DNA of 43,476 nt, taken from contig JAKFVH010000018.1 in assembly GCA_021732285.1 (NCBI GenBank), positions 1 through 43,476 on the forward strand, written 5' to 3'. Under the pieces are notes generated by a model. The model had not been told where the DNA came from. It saw only the letters and a program-made list of their open reading frames with translations, and ran no database searches. A program made the position numbers and the translations under genes. Positions 17,543-28,800 of the stretch are shown here, piece after piece (the first letter of the stretch is position 1; each line of letters opens with the position of its first letter). Source of the DNA: Reyranella sp. (GTDB lineage Bacteria > Pseudomonadota > Alphaproteobacteria > Reyranellales > Reyranellaceae).

Positions 17543-17601
17543 GGGAGCGCGGACCTCCGGTCCGCTCATGAATCATGAGCGGGCCGGAGGCCCGCGCTCC
17601 C
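17543..17601. repeat. Palindromic element, GGGAGCGCGG family (type C)
   Basis: Two inverted 29-base arms with a one-base centre, each itself a hairpin: GCGGACC-tcc-GGTCCGC on the left and GCGGGCC-tcc-GGCCCGC read on the other strand. The arms meet at TCATGA facing TCATGA. The arms differ from each other at two positions, and those two changes pair with each other inside one arm hairpin. Related copies are at 23378-23509 and 38646-38734. Confidence 0.9.
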
Positions 17602-17603
17602 AG

Positions 17604-18851
17604 CTAAGCGCTTTCCTTGTCCAGGTGATCCAGGTGCTGGCGGATGTGCGCCGCCTCGGCCGGGGTGCTGGCGAGTGCGATCGCGCGGTCGAAGGCGGTG
17701 CGTGCCTCGGCGCGGCGGTCGAGCTGCTGCAGCAGGGCGCCCTTCACGCCGTGGAAGTAGAAGTAGCTCGAAAGCTTCGAGCCGAGCGGCTCGATCATCT
17801 CCAGCGCCGCCGCGGGCCCGCGCACCTTGTTGACTGCGACGGCGCGGTTCAGCGTCACCACCGGCGAGGGTTGCAGGCGCTCGAGATTGGCGTAGAGCAG
17901 GTCGATCTGCGCCCAGTCGGTGTCCTCGGCGCGCCTGGCCCGTGCATGCAAAGCGGCGATGGCGGCCTGGACCTGATAGGGGCCGGGGCGGCGGTGGCGC
18001 ATCGCCTTGTCGATCAGCGCCAGGCCTTCGGCGATGCTCTTGCCGTCCCACAGGCTGCGGTCCTGGTCTTCGAGCAGGATGATGGCGCCCTTGTCGTCGA
18101 AGCGGGCCGCCGCGCGCGACTGCTGCAGCAGCATGAGGGCGGCCAGGCCCATCACCTCGGGCTCCTGCGGGAAGATGCGCAGCAGCAGGCGCACCAGCCA
18201 GATGCCTTGCTCGGCCAAGGTGCCGCGCGTGGCCGTCTCGCCGGCGCGCGCCGAATAGCCCTCGTTGAACACCAGGTAGATCATGGCCGACACGGTGGCG
18301 AGCCGCTCGGCCCGCTCAACCGCGCCCGGCGTCTCGAACGGCAAGCCGGCATCGCCGATGCGCGCCTTGGCGCGGGTGATGCGCTGCTCCATCGCCGCCT
18401 CGCCGACCAGGAAGGCACGGGCGATCTGCTTCACCGAGAGGCCGCAGACGATGCGCAGCGCCAGCGCGATCTGCTGCGTCGCCGGCAGCCCGGGATGGCA
18501 GCACACGAACAGCAGCCGCAGGATGTCGTCGCGGTACTGCTCGCCGTCGAGCCGGTCGGCCAGCTCGCTTTCGGCGTCGCCCAGGTCGGAGATCGCCGCC
18601 TCGTCGGGCAGCGCCACCTGCTTGGCGCGGCGGCGCACGTCGTCCATCGCCGCGTTGCGGCCGACGAAGATCAGCCATGCCGCCGCATCGCGCGGCGGCC
18701 CGTTCTGCGGCCATGTCTTCAGCGCGCGCAGGCAGGCTTCCTGGAAGGCTTCCTCGGCCGTATCGAGGTCGCGGAAGTAGCGCAGCAACGCCCCCACTGC
18801 CTGGGGGCGCGCGGCGGTCAGGACCGCGTCGATCCAGCCGAGATCGTTCAC
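17604..18851 (-). CDS. ECF RNA polymerase sigma factor, ECF42 type with C-terminal helical domain
   Basis: A 415-residue protein. Sigma region 2 covers about residues 10-85 (ALLRYFRDLDTAEEAFQEA, WLIFVGRNAAMDDVRRR) and region 4 about 120-175 (QQIALALRIVCGLSVKQIARAF, AAMEQRITRAKARI). The remaining ~230 residues are a helical DUF6596/TPR-like domain with the marker YLVFNEGYSA. This is the layout of ECF42 sigma factors, which are not paired with an anti-sigma factor and instead are linked to YciI/DGPF proteins, as here: the YciI gene overlaps the start by four bases (ATGA). The C-terminal domain is thought to be needed for activity in the family. Targets probably include this own cluster (inference). 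Confidence 0.93.
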   Translation of the reverse strand: MNDLGWIDAVLTAARPQAVGALLRYFRDLDTAEEAFQEACLRALKTWPQNGPPRDAAAWLIFVGRNAAMDDVRRRAKQVALPDEAAISDLGDAESELADRLDGEQYRDDILRLLFVCCHPGLPATQQIALALRIVCGLSVKQIARAFLVGEAAMEQRITRAKARIGDAGLPFETPGAVERAERLATVSAMIYLVFNEGYSARAGETATRGTLAEQGIWLVRLLLRIFPQEPEVMGLAALMLLQQSRAAARFDDKGAIILLEDQDRSLWDGKSIAEGLALIDKAMRHRRPGPYQVQAAIAALHARARRAEDTDWAQIDLLYANLERLQPSPVVTLNRAVAVNKVRGPAAALEMIEPLGSKLSSYFYFHGVKGALLQQLDRRAEARTAFDRAIALASTPAEAAHIRQHLDHLDKESA

Positions 18852-19240
18852 GCCGCGGGCTTCCTCTGCACCGGAAGCTGGGACTCATGCAGTTCGGCCA
18901 CCGGCCGGATCTCGTAGCTGCCGGTGCCGGGATTGGCGATGGCCAGCTCCTTGGCCGTCTCGATCGCCTGATCGAGCGAGGCGCAATCGACGATGTAGAA
19001 GCCCAAAAGCTGCTCCTTGGTCTCGGCGAAGGGGCCGTCGATCACCAGGCTCTCGCCGCCGCTCTTGCGCAGGGTGGTGGCGGCGGTGGTCGGCAACAGC
19101 CGGGCGACCGGGCCCAGCCGGCCCTGCTTGGCGAGCTTGTCGTTGACCACGTGCAGCCGGGCCATGGTCTCGTCGTGATACTGCTTGGACCAGGCACCGA
19201 CGGCGGCCTCGGAGTTGTAGCAAAGGATGGCGTAGAGCAT
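18848..19240 (-). CDS. YciI/DGPF-domain protein linked to the sigma factor
   Basis: A 130-residue protein with the YciI-like ferredoxin fold: MLYAILCYNSE at the start, a central motif V-I-D-G-P-F-A-E-T-K-E (about residues 66-76, the DGPF signature), LGFYIVDCASLDQAIETA and a closing SYEIRPVAEL. The DGPF/YCII family is the standard genomic partner of ECF42 sigma factors. It is proposed to sense or modify an unknown small molecule. It is the first gene of the unit; its stop overlaps the sigma factor's ATG. No DNA-binding motif is present. Confidence 0.92.
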   Translation of the reverse strand: MLYAILCYNSEAAVGAWSKQYHDETMARLHVVNDKLAKQGRLGPVARLLPTTAATTLRKSGGESLVIDGPFAETKEQLLGFYIVDCASLDQAIETAKELAIANPGTGSYEIRPVAELHESQLPVQRKPAA

Positions 19241-19315
19241 CGAAACACCCTCGATTTTGCCTAGGACGAACGAAGCGGGCTGTTTCCGACAACCGGCGGG
19301 AGGAAATTTCGCCGG

Positions 19316-20182
19316 TTATTCCGCGCTGGAGGAAATCGGGTTGGCGAAAGGCGTGCCGGCCTTGAGGATGCGATAGCGGCCGCCCTGGATCTCGGCGGCG
19401 GTGACGATGCCGGTGCGGGCGCTGCCGCCGTCCAGCCCCAGCCGGTCGCCCTCGAACAGGTGCGGGTCTTCCATGCCGCTGATCTCGCGATGCTTGTCGG
19501 GCGGCGTGTGGCCGTGCACCACCAGGGTGCCCTTGAAGCCCGCCTTCCAGTCGAGGAAGCCGTGGTTGATCCAGGCCCAGCGCGCCTCGGTGAAGATGGT
19601 CCAGGGCCTGGTCAGAAACTCGTCGGGGTCGGCGTGCGGATCGAGCCCGCCATGGACGAACAGCGTGTTGCCGAGCCGTACGTGGCTGCGCATGCCCCAC
19701 AGGTTATGGACGACGGCGTCGCCCAGCGCCGCCTTGAGCAGCGCCTGGTCGGGCCGCGCCTCCGGCAGGCTGGCAAGCTCGCGCATCTGGGCCAAAAGCG
19801 CAGTCCCGCCCATGCGCTTGGAGAGCCACATCGTCTCGGCCTTGTGGGCGTGCGGCCCGCCGATGACGGTGAGCAGCATCATGATCTCGTGGTTGCCCAT
19901 GACGCGGTCGACATGGTCGACGCCATGGGCCTCTTCGCTGCCGGCCCACTGCTCGAGCACGCCCACACTGTCGGGCCCGCGATTGATCATGTCGCCGAGA
20001 TAGACCAGCCGCCGCTTGCCTCTCGCTTCGGTGGCGAGTCGCGCGATGGCATCGAGCAGCACGCGCAACTCACTGGCGCAGCCATGCACGTCGCCGATCG
20101 CGAACACGGTCTCGCCATCCAGCGCGAACGGCGCGGGCTTCCAGTCCGAAATCTCGACGGGCAGCGCGAGGGCGGTGTCCAT
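19316..20182 (-). CDS. Metallophosphoesterase, PPP serine/threonine phosphatase type
   Basis: About 288 residues; the ATG at 20182 is where homology begins. The three PPP-family metal motifs are intact: GDVHG (residues 30-34), GDMINRG and GNHE, followed by VHGGLDP and a late VHGHTPP. This predicts a cytoplasmic two-metal phosphatase like bacterial PrpA/ApaH-type enzymes. Substrate could be phosphoprotein or a dinucleoside polyphosphate; the sequence does not decide. It has no membrane segment. It sits 55 bases downstream of phaZ on the same strand and may share its transcript. Confidence 0.88.
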   Translation of the reverse strand: MDTALALPVEISDWKPAPFALDGETVFAIGDVHGCASELRVLLDAIARLATEARGKRRLVYLGDMINRGPDSVGVLEQWAGSEEAHGVDHVDRVMGNHEIMMLLTVIGGPHAHKAETMWLSKRMGGTALLAQMRELASLPEARPDQALLKAALGDAVVHNLWGMRSHVRLGNTLFVHGGLDPHADPDEFLTRPWTIFTEARWAWINHGFLDWKAGFKGTLVVHGHTPPDKHREISGMEDPHLFEGDRLGLDGGSARTGIVTAAEIQGGRYRILKAGTPFANPISSSAE

Positions 20183-20237
20183 GGCGGCAATGCTAGCGCC
20201 ATCCGGCGCGCCGCTCCACTGCCGCCGGCCGTCGGTC

Positions 20238-21458
<1,221 letters not shown>

Positions 21459-21547
21459 TGGGCGCGGATTGTACGCTGCGGGAGGGGCTTGTCATCTCAA
21501 TAGTGCGGTGCACAAATCGTGCGTTTTCAATGACTTAACTGTGACCC

Positions 21548-22126
21548 TCAGAGAAGCTTTTGCACAGCCGCAGCGATTTGCTCGGCCTTGGCCTCATGCG
21601 TGAAGTGGGTGACGAAGCGGCCGTTGCGATCGAGCAGGTAGACGATCGAGGAGTGGTCCATCAGGTAGGGCCCGCCATCCTTGCCCGGCACCTTCTGGAA
21701 GTAGACGCGATAGGCGCGCGCGGCGTCGGCGATCTGCTGCGGCGTGCCGGTGAGGCCGATGAAGGTCGGCCCGAAATTCTCGACATAGCCCTTGAGCAGC
21801 TTGGGCGTGTCGCGCTCGGGATCGACGGTGATGAACACCAGGTTCACCTTCTTGGCCGCGTCCGGCCCCAGCTTCTCGATGGCGCTTTGCATCAAGAGCA
21901 GCGAGGTCGGGCAGACATCGGGGCAATAGGTGAAGCCGAAATAGATCAGGGTCGGCTTGCCCTTGAGGCTGTCGCTGGTGACGGTGCGGCCGTGCTGGTC
22001 GGTCAGCGCGAACGGCCCGCCGATGGCGGGCTTGCCGCCTTGATAGGCATCCCAGCCGATCCACACCGCGGCCGCGGCCAGGGCGGCAATCCAGACGCCC
22101 AGCAGCGCCTTCATCGTACGTGACAT
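21548..22126 (-). CDS. SCO/Sco1-family copper chaperone-like protein
   Basis: About 192 residues from the ATG at 22126; an in-frame ATG four codons later (22114) is also possible. One N-terminal membrane anchor (LLGVWIAALAAAAVWIGW) places the thioredoxin fold in the periplasm. The copper ligands of the family are present: T-Y-C-P-D-V-C-P with Cys68 and Cys72, and His158 in YLMDHSS. Other landmarks are PTLIYFGFTYC and VFITVDPERDTP. SCO proteins deliver copper to the CuA site of cytochrome c oxidase or act as thiol oxidoreductases. No oxidase subunit is nearby. It is divergent from the HD-domain gene with a 65-base gap. Confidence 0.93.
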   Translation of the reverse strand: MSRTMKALLGVWIAALAAAAVWIGWDAYQGGKPAIGGPFALTDQHGRTVTSDSLKGKPTLIYFGFTYCPDVCPTSLLLMQSAIEKLGPDAAKKVNLVFITVDPERDTPKLLKGYVENFGPTFIGLTGTPQQIADAARAYRVYFQKVPGKDGGPYLMDHSSIVYLLDRNGRFVTHFTHEAKAEQIAAAVQKLL

Positions 22127-22191
22127 GGCCGGAAGATGGGCCGGGCGCGGCCGCTCGACAAGCCGGACCGCTGGTCGCACAACAGGAGTTG

Positions 22192-22734
22192 ATGAGCACC
22201 GACCTGGTTCTTCTGTCCCGCGCTGCCGACTACGCCGCCCGCCAGCATATCGCGCAGCGGCGCAAGGGCGAGCGCGCTGAGCCCTACGTCAACCACCTGA
22301 CCGAGGTGGCGGCCCTCTTGGCCGAGGCGACCGACGGCAGCGATGTGGTGCTGCTGATGGGCGGCCTGCTGCACGACACGCTCGAGGACACCGACGCCAC
22401 CTACGAAGACCTCGAGCAGCGCTTCGGGCTAGAAGTGGCGGCGCTGGTGGCCGAGGTGACCGACGACAAGTCGCTGCCCAAGGAGGAGCGCAAGCGCCTG
22501 CAGATCGAGAAGACCCCGGCCAAGTCGCGGCGCGCCAAGCTGCTGAAACTCGCCGACAAGACGTCGAACCTGCGTGGGCTCATTGCAAGCCCGCCGACCG
22601 GGTGGTCGTCGGAACGGCTGCGCGACTATGTCGTGTGGGCGCACGATGTCGTACGCTCCTGCCGTGGGCTGAACGCGCGGCTGGAGGCCGCCTTCGACGA
22701 GGCCCATGAAAAGGCGAGCCGGCACTTCGGCTGA
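22192..22734 (+). CDS. Small HD-domain hydrolase, SpoT/MESH1-like
   Basis: A 180-residue stand-alone HD-domain protein behind CAGGAGTTG. Metal-site residues of (p)ppGpp hydrolases are visible: His35 in YVNHLTEVA, His61-Asp62 and Glu65-Asp66 in LLHDTLEDT, and the later LKLADKTSNLR aspartate. This HD-x-x-x-ED pattern matches the hydrolase half of RelA/SpoT and the single-domain small alarmone hydrolases. The usual RxKD-type synthetase domain is absent, so if active it would degrade (p)ppGpp or a related nucleotide. It ends ten bases before the flavin reductase gene, likely one operon. Confidence 0.85.
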   Translation: MSTDLVLLSRAADYAARQHIAQRRKGERAEPYVNHLTEVAALLAEATDGSDVVLLMGGLLHDTLEDTDATYEDLEQRFGLEVAALVAEVTDDKSLPKEERKRLQIEKTPAKSRRAKLLKLADKTSNLRGLIASPPTGWSSERLRDYVVWAHDVVRSCRGLNARLEAAFDEAHEKASRHFG

Positions 22735-22744
22735 TGAGGAAACG

Positions 22745-23374
22745 ATGTTCTACGATGCCGCCAAGCGCGATCATGGCCTGCCGCAGGACCCGCTGAAGTC
22801 GCTGATCGTGCCGCGGCCGATCGGCTGGATTTCCACGGTCGACCGGCAGGGCCGCGTGAACCTCGCCCCTTACAGCTTCTACAATGCAGTCAGCGAATTC
22901 CCGCCCATCGTCTGCTTCGCCATCACCGGCACCTACGGCAGCACGCCGACCAAGCACAGCCGAATGAACGCGGAATCAACGGGCGAGTTCGTCGTCAACA
23001 TGGTGAGCGAGAGCCTGAAGGAGCAGATGAACGTCACGACCTCCATGGTTGAGTTCGGCGTCGACGAATTGAAGCTCGCCGGACTCACGGCCGAGCCCAG
23101 CACCCTGGTGAAGCCGCCGCGGGTCAAGGAATCGCCGGTGGCGCTCGAGTGCAAGTACTGGCGCACCATCGAACTGCCGGTCGAGAAGGGCCACGAGACC
23201 AAGCGCGGCTCGGTGGTGTTCGGCCAGGTGGTCGGCGTGCACATCGACGACGGCATCATCAAGGACGGCCGCATCGACACGCTTGCCTTCAAGCCGGTCG
23301 CGCGTCTGGGCTACAGCGAATACACCACGACCGACAACGTCTGGCGCATGCGGCGGCCCGACGATCCGAAGTAG
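22745..23374 (+). CDS. Flavin reductase-like FMN-binding protein
   Basis: A 209-residue protein of the flavin-reductase-like split-barrel family (DIM6/NTAB). Landmarks: LIVPRPIGWISTVDRQGRVN, APYSFYNAVSEFPPIVCFAI, TGEFVVNMVSESLKEQMN and CKYWRTIELPV. Such proteins bind FMN as dimers and act as flavin reductases or partners of monooxygenases. The ATG at 22745 follows GAGGAAACG. No monooxygenase is adjacent, so the partner is unknown. The stop codon lies three bases before the composite palindrome at 23378. Confidence 0.88.
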   Translation: MFYDAAKRDHGLPQDPLKSLIVPRPIGWISTVDRQGRVNLAPYSFYNAVSEFPPIVCFAITGTYGSTPTKHSRMNAESTGEFVVNMVSESLKEQMNVTTSMVEFGVDELKLAGLTAEPSTLVKPPRVKESPVALECKYWRTIELPVEKGHETKRGSVVFGQVVGVHIDDGIIKDGRIDTLAFKPVARLGYSEYTTTDNVWRMRRPDDPK

Positions 23375-23377
23375 TTT

Positions 23378-23509
23378 GGGAGCGCGGGCCTCTGGCCCGC
23401 TCATGCTCATGTTCTTCTGGACCGCGCGCGTCTCGCGCGCTCATGATCATGAGCGCGCGAGACGCGCGCGGTCCGGAAGACTATGAGCGGGCCGGAGGCC
23501 CGCGCTCCC
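23378..23509. repeat. Type C palindrome interrupted by a type D palindrome
   Basis: The left arm of a GGGAGCGCGGG (type C) element lies at 23378-23405 and its right arm at 23483-23509. In other copies the arms meet almost directly; here a complete 68-base type D palindrome plus a few bases separates them. The right arm ends one base before the amidase stop codon, and the left arm starts three bases after the flavin reductase stop, so the element exactly fills the gap. Confidence 0.9.
23413..23480. repeat. Palindromic element, CCGGACCGCGCGC family (type D), nested copy
   Basis: Two 34-base arms in inverted orientation meeting at TCATGA|TCATGA, with a single mismatch between arms. Each arm holds its own hairpin GCGCGCG-tct-CGCGCGC. 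The second copy in the window is at 39538-39605. Confidence 0.92.
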
Positions 23510-24846
23510 TTAGTGAGTCCGAACTACCGGCGCGACAGACCGCGCCATCGCCAGCACGCGCTTGTCCGCCATCGCCTCGCCCATCAGCGAGAAGCCGACC
23601 GGCAGCTCGCCGGCGGCGTGGCAGGGCAGGCTGATGCCGCAGCGATCCAAGAAGTTGCCGACGGTGGTGTTGCGCAGGAGCAGCATGTTCTTCTTGGTGA
23701 AGCCGTCGGGGGTCGAGACTTCGTCGAGGGTGGGCGCGGCAATGGCGCAGGTCGGCATGACGACCGCGTCGTAGTTCGAGGTTATAGCCGACACGCGCTT
23801 CTGCAGGTCGGCGCGGGCGGCCAGAAGGTCGATGTAGTCGGCGGCGCTCATCTCCTTGCCGCGCATGATGCGCGGGTAGACGAGCTGGTCGTAGTCCTTG
23901 CCGCGCCGTTCGATCAGCGTGCGGTGCCAGGCGTAGGCCTCGGAGGCGGCGAACGTGCCGCGGGCGTTGATGGTGTTGAGCTCGTTCAGCTCGGGCAGGT
24001 CGATCTTCTCGACCTTCACGCCAACGCCCGACAGCGCCTTCAGCGCCCGCTCGAAAGCGGTGGCGACCACGGGATCGAGGTCGTCCATAACGAAGTGCAT
24101 GGGCACGGCGAAACGCAGGCCTGCGAGCGGCGCCGGCGCAGGCACCGATATCGGCTCGCCGGCGAACACGGCATCGACGATGGCGCAGCATTCGACCGAA
24201 TTTGCCAACGGTCCGATCGAATCGAGCGAGGTCGAGAGCGGCACCACGCCGTCGATCGGCACGCGCCGCGCCGTCGGCTTGAAGCCGGTGATGCCGCAGA
24301 CGGCGGCGGGAATGCGCACCGAGCCGCCGGTGTCGGTGCCGAGCGCCGCCACGGCCATGCCGTCGGCCACCGAGACCGCCGCGCCCGACGAGGAGCCGCC
24401 CGGCACGCGCTTGCGGTCGGCCGGATTGCCCGGCGTGCCGTAGTGCGGGTTATAGCCCACACCCGAGAAGGCGAACTCGCTCATGTTGGTGCTGCCGACG
24501 ATCACCGCGCCGGCCGCGCGCAGGCGCGCCACCACCGGCGCGTCGTGTTTGGCCGGCGGCGTATCGTCGAGCGCCTTGGAGCCCGCCAGCGTCGTCTCGC
24601 CCGCGACGTTGCACAGGTTCTTGATCGAGACCGGGATGCCGGCGAGCGGCGAGGGCACGAGGCCTGCCTTGCGCTGGACGTCGCTGGCATCGGCCGCGGC
24701 CAGCGCCTGGTCGCGCCACACCTTGATGAACGCACGGCTGCCTTCGCCCTTGGGATCGGCGATGCGGGCGAGCGCTTGCTCGGTGAGTCTGCGCGAGGTC
24801 GTTCGGCCGGCTGCAAGGTCGGCCGCGAGTTGCAGAATGGTCGGGT

Positions 24847-24850
<4 letters not shown>
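23510..24850 (-). CDS. Amidase (amidase-signature family)
   Basis: About 446 residues from the GTG at 24850, whose last two bases begin the acs stop (GTGA overlap), so it is coupled to acs. The amidase-signature catalytic triad is visible: Lys77 in GIPVSIKNL, cis-Ser153 in GGSSSGAA and nucleophile Ser177 in [13 protein letters not shown]. The C-terminal part carries [10 protein letters not shown] and [17 protein letters not shown], as in GatA-like amidases of broad substrate range. It is too divergent from its context to be GatA of the tRNA amidotransferase (no gatB/gatC here). The substrate is unknown; an amide giving acetate or another acid for the neighbouring synthetase is an attractive guess only. 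Confidence 0.9.
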
Positions 24851-26784
<1,934 letters not shown>

Positions 26785-26870
26785 GGTTCCCTCCCGCCGG
26801 CTTTTGCCGCGAATTCAGCGGGTTTTAGCCCGCTGGCGCCGGCCTCGGCAATTCGACTTTGGTGATTCAT

Positions 26871-26998
26871 TCCTCCCCACGCGTCGCGTGGGGAGGTGCC
26901 CGCGAAGCGGGCGGAGGGGTCATGAGCATCAGTACTGAAGCTCATGACCCCTCCGGCCCTGCGAGCCACCTCCCCATCGCCTTGCGATGGGGAGGAAG
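26871..26998. repeat. Palindromic intergenic element, CCTCCCCA family (type A)
   Basis: Outer hairpins CCTCCCCACGCG facing CGCGTGGGGAGG and CCTCCCCATCGC facing GCGATGGGGAGG enclose the inverted pair GGAGGGGTCATGAGC and GCTCATGACCCCTCC. It separates acs from the nitroreductase gene, which ends two bases after the element on the minus strand. Confidence 0.92.
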
Positions 26999-27000
26999 CT

Positions 27001-27672
27001 CTAGTCGTGGAACCAGGTCGTGAAATCCTTGAGCGGCGCGCGCTCGGTGATCAGGCTGTTGGGCACCACGTCGGGATCGGCATAGCCCAGCGCCAGGCCG
27101 CAGATCACGACCTCGTCGTCGGGCACTTTCAGCTCGCGGCGCACGACGTGCTGGTAGCGGCTGAAGGCGGCCTGCGGGCAGGTGTGCAGGCCCTTCTCGC
27201 GCGCCAGCAGCATGAGCTGGTCGAGGAAGATGCCGCAGTCGATCCACTGGCCGTTTCCCATGCGCCGCTCGACGCACAGGATCATGCCGACCGGTGCATC
27301 GAAGAAATCGTAGTTCTTGCGGAACTGCTTCAGCATCCCGGCGGCATCGCCGCGCGGCACGCCGAGCAGGGTATAGAGCTGCTTGCCGACCAGCTTGCGG
27401 CGCTGGTCGTACACGGCCGTGAATTCCTTCGGGTACACGTTGTATTCCGCGCCGGGCCCGTTATCGCCCTCGTCCATCGCCTTCAGGATCGCGGTCGACA
27501 GGCGCTGCCTGGCCTTGCCCATGGTGACGTAAAGCTTCCACGGCTGCAGGTTGCCGTTCGACGCGGCGCGGCTCGCGGTCGAGATGATCCATTCGATATC
27601 GGCCTGCGGTACGGGATCGGCCTTGAACACGCGCATCGAGCGGCGGGAGTTGATGGCTTCGGACACGCGCAT
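27001..27672 (-). CDS. Nitroreductase-family flavoprotein
   Basis: A 223-residue protein. The FMN-binding start RRSMRVFKADPVP, the SRAASNGNLQPWKLYV segment and the C-terminal VICGLALGYADPDVVPN fit the nitroreductase/NADH oxidase family, which works as FMN-containing homodimers using NAD(P)H. Several cysteines occur in the middle (LCVERRMG, GLHTCPQAA). Substrate could be nitroaromatics, quinones or flavins. The gene follows the VOC-hydrolase gene with a six-base gap and is the last of a three-gene run (DinB, VOC-hydrolase, nitroreductase). Confidence 0.9.
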   Translation of the reverse strand: MRVSEAINSRRSMRVFKADPVPQADIEWIISTASRAASNGNLQPWKLYVTMGKARQRLSTAILKAMDEGDNGPGAEYNVYPKEFTAVYDQRRKLVGKQLYTLLGVPRGDAAGMLKQFRKNYDFFDAPVGMILCVERRMGNGQWIDCGIFLDQLMLLAREKGLHTCPQAAFSRYQHVVRRELKVPDDEVVICGLALGYADPDVVPNSLITERAPLKDFTTWFHD

Positions 27673-27678
27673 GAAAGA

Positions 27679-28800
27679 TCAGCTCCGATTGAGATGGCGG
27701 CGCAGGAAGTCGAACAGCTTACGACGGGTCTGCGCGTTCTGCTGCTCGGTGAAGAAATGCGTACCGCCTGGCACAATGAAGGTCTCGACCTCTTTGCCGT
27801 GGCTTTTCAGCGCCGCGGCCATCGCCTGCACCTGCTCGACCGGCACGTTCTCGTCGCGATCGCCGTGGACCAGCAGCACCGGTGCGTCGATCTGCGCCAC
27901 CCGCAGGATCGGCGAGCGCACCGGCAGGCCTTCGGGCCCGCAGAGATCGTCGAGATAGTCGCGGATGAAGGGATTGGCCTCGCGCCAGCGTGCCAGGTCG
28001 GTCGGGCCATAGAAGGAGGCGACGGCGCGGATCGGCGGCTTGTGGGCCGCCGCCAGCAGCGCCACCTGGCCGCCCATCGAGGCGCCGACCACGGCGATGC
28101 GCTCCTTGTCGACCAATGGCCGCTTGGCCAGCCAATCGATCGCTGCCAGCACGTCGAGCGGCTGGCGCAGGCCCTGGTCGCTCTCGCCGTCGGACCCCAG
28201 CCAGCCGCGCAGCGACAAAGCGAGCGCGGCATAGCCGTTGGCGGTGCAAGTGCGCGCCAGCCCGACCATGGTGTGCGCGTGGCCGGCGAAGCCGTGCAGC
28301 AGGATGACCGCCGGATAGGGCGGCACGCCGGCCTGCGGCTTGAAGAAGTAGCCGCCCAGGGTCACGCCGTGACCGGGCACCTGCACCTGCTCGGCGTCGG
28401 CCACCTCGGGCAAATCGTCCCAGCGGTGCGCGACCTCGATCGGCACGCCGTCGGGATCGCGGAAGGCCACGGAGTAGTAGCCCGGCGCGAAGTAATCGAG
28501 CTCCTTGGGCGGCTGCAGGATCTCGGCGCCGGCGTCGCGCAGCTCGGCGAAGACCTGGTCGACCTGGGCGCGGCTCTCGGCCGAGACGGCGAGCCACAGC
28601 GCGCCCGGGCCGTAGGAAATGCCTTCCTTGGCCTGGCGCATGACGAAGTGATCGTAGCCGCGCGACCACATCACGCGATTGTCGCCGGCCCAGACGCGGC
28701 GGAAGCCCAGCATGGGCAGCCACAGGCGATGGAACGCCACCGAGCGGCCAAGGTCGCTCACCTCGATGGCCGCACCGGCAAAGGAGGAGCGCGGTCGCAT
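27679..28800 (-). CDS. Fusion of a VOC domain with an alpha/beta hydrolase
   Basis: A 373-residue two-domain protein. Residues 8-128 form a VOC/glyoxalase-like domain (AIEVSDLGRSVAFHRLWLPMLGF, ALWLAVSAES, YSVAFRDPDGVPIEVAH). Residues 138-373 form an alpha/beta hydrolase of the dienelactone-hydrolase/peptidase type: oxyanion region LLHGFAGHAH, nucleophile Ser241 in GASMGG, Asp316 in VHGDRDENVP and His348 in GGTHFF. The joint is continuous in frame with no sign of sequencing error, so the fusion looks genuine. A VOC partner next to an esterase hints at ring-cleavage or bound-ligand chemistry, but the substrate is unknown. Its ATG shares one base with the DinB stop (TGATG). Confidence 0.88.
   Translation of the reverse strand: MRPRSSFAGAAIEVSDLGRSVAFHRLWLPMLGFRRVWAGDNRVMWSRGYDHFVMRQAKEGISYGPGALWLAVSAESRAQVDQVFAELRDAGAEILQPPKELDYFAPGYYSVAFRDPDGVPIEVAHRWDDLPEVADAEQVQVPGHGVTLGGYFFKPQAGVPPYPAVILLHGFAGHAHTMVGLARTCTANGYAALALSLRGWLGSDGESDQGLRQPLDVLAAIDWLAKRPLVDKERIAVVGASMGGQVALLAAAHKPPIRAVASFYGPTDLARWREANPFIRDYLDDLCGPEGLPVRSPILRVAQIDAPVLLVHGDRDENVPVEQVQAMAAALKSHGKEVETFIVPGGTHFFTEQQNAQTRRKLFDFLRRHLNRS

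Noticed and set aside
17533..17601. Rho-independent terminator at the type C element
   Set aside because: The T run lies before the stem on the plus strand and reads as A after it on the minus strand, so neither direction has stem followed by T run.
21459..21547. Small RNA or tRNA in the gap upstream of phaZ
   Set aside because: The 89-base gap shows no cloverleaf, no CCA end and no clear stem with a T run; it more likely holds the phaZ promoter.
23378..23509. CRISPR array
   Set aside because: Repeats are inverted and adjoining, not direct repeats with regular unique spacers, and no cas gene is present.
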